A stretch of 64,000 bases of DNA, from positions 49,347 to 113,346 of the forward strand of contig JBGVCH010000037.1 of NCBI GenBank assembly GCA_045226335.1, written 5' to 3'. Made by a program: the position numbers and the translations under genes. This DNA is from RUG11272 sp045226335. GTDB taxonomy: Bacteria; Bacillota; Clostridia; Christensenellales; Aristaeellaceae. Below, one piece after another: positions 63,101 to 64,000 of the stretch. The notes under the pieces were generated by a model. It was not told the DNA's origin, made no database searches, and saw only the letters and a program-made list of their open reading frames with translations. Each line of letters opens with the position of its first letter. Position 1 is the first letter of the stretch.

Positions 63101-63219
63101 AAGCTCATTGTCCGATGGCGGCCAGGTAATACATGAAAAGTCTTCGTATTGGTTGAGCGCTTCCTCAGATCCTCACTGAGGCTGTTATTTGCAATTTCCT
63201 TCTTCACGGCTGCTTCCAT
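57145..63219 (-). CDS. RHS-repeat protein with variable C-terminal tail (polymorphic toxin candidate)
   Basis: 2024 residues without a signal peptide. Order: N-terminal region (1-280), DNRLRE domain (about 300-440, TSTWTPGTLTHNNMPSY), a beta region, two carbohydrate-binding-like modules (about 830-1130), YD/RHS repeats (about 1170-1780, YDALGRIVKRS, YDANGNITSVS), and the RHS core end PFRYRGYVFDEETGLYYLRSRY. The core ends HNNPIDSIDVTGR near 1844. The last 180 residues are unique and contain a Gly/Ala-rich hydrophobic stretch (IFSFAAAVVGAILTSSVGAK). RHS cores encase and release such tails as toxins. GAGGAG lies nine bases before the ATG. A small membrane protein gene follows. Confidence 0.9.
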   Translation of the reverse strand: MEAAVKKEIANNSLSEDLRKRSTNTKTFHVLPGRHRTMSFAEQVHFLDRSSGAYEAIDNTLVSCEGGLQNKANDDMKVLLLPDGISLAHPDGYRLSWRVEGAKKIEPRAVELEIDRKAAVRDLEEDLYGHVDLRPVSKEVKAARKKIAEALLDELNRVGSKAVYQEILPGADLVCTLSGANFKDHLVFASREAVQSVTFTFTSEGLTLKETEDSLKLLNAKGEAIYVFPTPVCMDSSEAGEQQEVKHTVEHKSEAEFAITYTLPEEWLEKAAFPVILDPAVVTYNARCAIQDAYSCSKQPNTTHSGTSSNLVRLTKGSSSWGVCNSFYRFGENVLPVLDSSDYIVYAQFRVVTAQSGYPTSAFDATAHEVTSTWTPGTLTHNNMPSYNAKVLDYSRLNRNEGEGHYHTFDITNLVRKWYSGTNYGVMLKAQSNTYAQLRSSAYTQNTGYRPLVIIDYLSKAGLESYLSYESHSVGRAGTGHVSLFNGNLIFEHQDTATTGNIMPLSIRHVYNSCYRTIADFQTGYGWKLSTQQALRKETISGVLYYTWVDEDRTEIYFAQQDGEWKDLAGREMTLTLGSTEAVITDKAGFQRVFGVPTVEFNNVWANAKLMTRMVNALGQQITITLDGMKNVGFIDGAGRATGVAWSGSLLTNLYPPGDSTGIEFGYPAGQMTIIRYQDGIASWYNFKTDGSQLLEMVVNDADGSFVHYEYTATEPYRVTRVWINSTHDANAILFDHSYDYRDILTIVTDNLSGKKIRYHFNDSGNLVSISDELGYGAASTYAPDGPINKPQAISKLQRSVVNLVRDPTFSTGNVWIEGHAAGTGSLNYDTSVRLFSARSMRIDKTNTVSSIFGYQTVTLTPGKTYTFSAWAKTSGDTAAQLFVHIARASGGTIPVYTSPVQLTDDWHRLTMTFDMPTDDVTGAANVYLIGELGVGSVWYDGVQLEEGVTPSRLNLLSNSDFRNGATDWTVPSGATGGSIVAVSTLEDANTYPEGLGGQAYQLSGAGTGSVRRVAQEIGVSGSEGDSFVAGGWSATFTAPRGSTSERYRMELSFYNGSSWTSGGEVLWGEEWSGWKFAAAPVLAPCDYTKVRLILCYDGNYNEAAFGGLFLHKEEFGQSFTYDSKGNIISTKDSAELKDHAVYDDFNNLTEYRQPGRSETVKTTLSYGTTDAEKQQRLLKQVVTPLGIQTDFTHDTNGNVTETQVSHSGLFTKSSAGYSADGNYALTKTDARGNTTTRTVDSNLGTVGSVTDPMNHTVSYTHDVMKRVTKTETTVDGKTYRTTYTYTNDRLTQVSRRTAADDSNPVVYNFSYDVLGRPTVTKVGTSITLSTTSYNADGTVQRVTFGNNGRVDYVYDSFKRLTGVSFDGASAMRFVYTYGNNGEVAQVVDSVLGRAVRSEYDLANRPIRKTTFTTAGVPIYEAQVGYDQYGNLCKFRETVAGSETHTTNFTYDEENRPTVLTYENGQTVTYTYDALGRIVKRSVGAEGSEVETTYTYVPGLNGATTPLIQTISQNGVTLTYAYDANGNITSVSDGTNTVSYVYDGLGQLIRVNDPTDPTANTSDIANGTTWVFTYDLSGNILTKTAYHHTTGAVGTAVESHIYSYGATTIGGITYGTDAWKDQLAAIDGVGITYDAVGNPTNDGTWTYTWQHGKQLQQMQKTEAGVTTTVQFEYNEDGLRTKKTVTVGNDTVATDYVLHGKNIVHMTRGSDNLHFLYDAQGKPAEVIFNGAAYRYLFNLQGDVVALVDGNGTKVVEYTYDAWGKPTGKTGSLASTLGTLQPFRYRGYVFDEETGLYYLRSRYYQESTGRFICTDRINSSFFAEYTCSLYAYCHNNPIDSIDVTGRSDESAFSWLWSASVQDQELFVRSIINTVCGRQHDSGSGEYKLESIEEHTITTDEANERNDTVSDIFSFAAAVVGAILTSSVGAKAIERITSTFLGGLAADKFSDSIQDYFVDMFTVRPGTYVSICCSYTTTWNAGLLGGQHSRYSNYEIKIYPDYCEIWYQYYDSYGTYIPYIKVGEGNW

Positions 63220-63350
63220 GGATCCCTGCTCCTCTCTGCCTTTGACTTCAATGCACGTCCTGCTGGAAAGATAGAATGCTCTTTCCCCTTCACTTATCTA
63301 ATTGCATAAGCAGTGAAAAGTTCACGCAGTTTCCTGAATTTTGAACTCAA

Positions 63351-63410
63351 ATGCATATTATGAGCCCCGTGCATAATATTTTTGCTATATACACAGGGCG
63401 CATAATAGAT
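63351..63410. promoter_or_regulatory. Repeated GCATAAT sites between the RHS and XRE genes
   Basis: GCATATTATG (near 63353), GTGCATAATAT (near 63369) and GCGCATAATAG (near 63398) lie in the gap between the divergent genes. The last two are direct copies about 29 bases apart. They may be operators for the XRE protein starting at 63466. TATAAT at 63425-63430 could be its -10 box. Confidence 0.4.
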
Positions 63411-63465
63411 CGTTCCTTTCCTCCTATAATGCCTTTGATTTGATACGGAAAGGAGTGAGCGTGCT

Positions 63466-63726
63466 GTGCGCAACAGGACTTCTTACAGCAATGCCAATAT
63501 GGTTGGCCAGCGCATCCGCTCACTCCGTGAAAAGCAAGGGCTGTCACAAGGAGAATTGCTTGCCCGGATTCAGGTGCTGGACAGCAATATGTCCCAGTCA
63601 AAACTATCGCGCATTGAAGGGCAGCTGGTTCCGGTTTCGGATACAGAGCTGTTCTTGATATCACAAGCTTTGCGTGTAACAATGAATGACCTGTTCCCGC
63701 AATCCGGCAGTTCCGGAGCAGTTTAA
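63466..63726 (+). CDS. XRE-family helix-turn-helix regulator
   Basis: 86 residues. GQRIRSLREKQGLSQGELLA and VLDSNMSQSKLSRIEGQ with LFLISQALRVTMNDLF form a helix-turn-helix with an unusually long turn. GTG 63466 has AAGGAG 11 bases upstream. It is divergent from the RHS gene and may control it. Confidence 0.82.
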   Translation: MRNRTSYSNANMVGQRIRSLREKQGLSQGELLARIQVLDSNMSQSKLSRIEGQLVPVSDTELFLISQALRVTMNDLFPQSGSSGAV

Positions 63727-63802
63727 CCCATTACAGGAAAGATAACTCATTCGGCTCGTCTGCCAAATGATGACGAATCCCGGAGCACAGCAAACGTGTT
63801 GT

Positions 63803-63831
63803 TTGCAAAAGTAACCGGCTTGTAGTATAGT
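63803..63831 (+). promoter_or_regulatory. Promoter of the gene at the right edge
   Basis: TTGCAA (63803-63808), 17-base spacer, TATAGT (63826-63831). The gene starts at 63949, leaving a leader of about 110 bases. Confidence 0.7.
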
Positions 63832-63948
63832 TTCGATGCGGCGTACACTTCCCAATGCCACTCCGATTCTAATTCATCTGTTACACTTGGTGCCTTTAAT
63901 GAATGTCTTCTTCAAAAGCAGGAATTCTGCGCAAATGGGGGTGAATAG

Positions 63949-64000
63949 ATGCTGACTGAACAAGAAGAGCAATTCCTGGACGCAATATACGCCAAGTATG
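63949..64000 (+). CDS. Start of a sigma-factor-like gene, cut by the window edge
   Basis: Only 17 codons are visible (MLTEQEEQFLDAIYAKY), after GGGGGTGA. The beginning resembles the small sigma-70-like factors of integrative elements. It cannot be confirmed without the rest. Confidence 0.4.
   Translation, partial: MLTEQEEQFLDAIYAKY

Larger units (their letters stand above)
52404..64000. mobile_element. Integrated genomic island at tRNA-Ser (left part)
   Basis: A tyrosine integrase and excisionase stand next to the 3' end of tRNA-Ser. They are followed by phage- or ICE-type regulators, a KTR protein, RHS genes and a sigma-like gene. The DNA is visibly poorer in G+C than the flanking chromosome. 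The right end is outside the window, so size and att sites cannot be given. No conjugation or phage structural genes are seen in this part. Confidence 0.72.

Noticed and set aside
1..64000. CRISPR array or cas genes
   Set aside because: No regularly spaced direct repeats of 25-40 bases with unique spacers were seen. The Cas4-like motif in the helicase belongs to a repair-type fusion.

Overview
The window looks like a chromosome segment of a Gram-positive, rather GC-rich member of the Clostridia (Bacillota), probably an uncultured gut or rumen lineage. This rests on strong AGGAGG-type ribosome binding sites, the argS-pth-purR cluster, oligoendopeptidase F, DUF3048, NlpC/P60 and SH3 wall proteins, an Rrf2 regulator, a PTP-like phytase, clostripain, a BspA-type leucine-rich repeat protein and an RHS toxin. 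The lineage is inferred; no rRNA gene is present.

Layout: 0-15.3 kb is mostly minus-strand exported proteins. These are an exported aspartate 4-decarboxylase homologue with an NlpC/P60 protein, an acetyltransferase with a giant LRR protein, and a SpaA/FctA-like surface protein with a Glu/Pro-rich partner. 15.4-21.5 kb is plus strand: a phytase with two membrane genes, then GNAT, phosphodiesterase, DUF3795, DinB-like and Rrf2. 22.0-26.4 kb (minus) is a cystine-symporter-type operon with a small anchored protein, a double thioredoxin-like protein and an ECF S component. It is preceded by two short Cys/Met-rich reading frames, each followed by an intrinsic terminator, and by a consensus promoter. 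26.6-28.6 kb is a secreted five-repeat protein between two large hairpins. 28.9-34.9 kb is housekeeping: argS, pth, purR with a PurBox pair, a GntR regulator and pepF. 35-39 kb holds a MITE-like element, then an ECF sigma, anti-sigma and clostripain operon. 39.2-51.9 kb holds DUF3048, a coiled-coil protein, a nuclease-helicase fusion, a HAD phosphatase, a peptidoglycan-binding protein, an SH3 protein, a metallophosphoesterase, a MATE pump and a large HTH protein.

From 52.3 kb to the right edge a genomic island abuts tRNA-Ser(CGA). It contains a tyrosine integrase, an excisionase, three small HTH regulators, a cysteine-rich KTR protein, a DUF6173 gene, a decayed RHS tip, and a 2024-residue RHS protein whose C-terminal tail lies next to a small membrane protein (candidate toxin and immunity pair). 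A partial sigma-factor-like gene runs off the edge.

Several intergenic repeat families recur across the window: a 232-bp element at 9.6 and 35.6 kb, a mosaic repeat at 5 and 21.7 kb, and a 120-bp repeat at 0.8 and 39.1 kb. The strongest candidates for something undescribed are the sulfur-amino-acid leader region at 25.97-26.38 kb, the RHS tail and its partner at 56.8-57.7 kb, and the exported aspartate decarboxylase operon.
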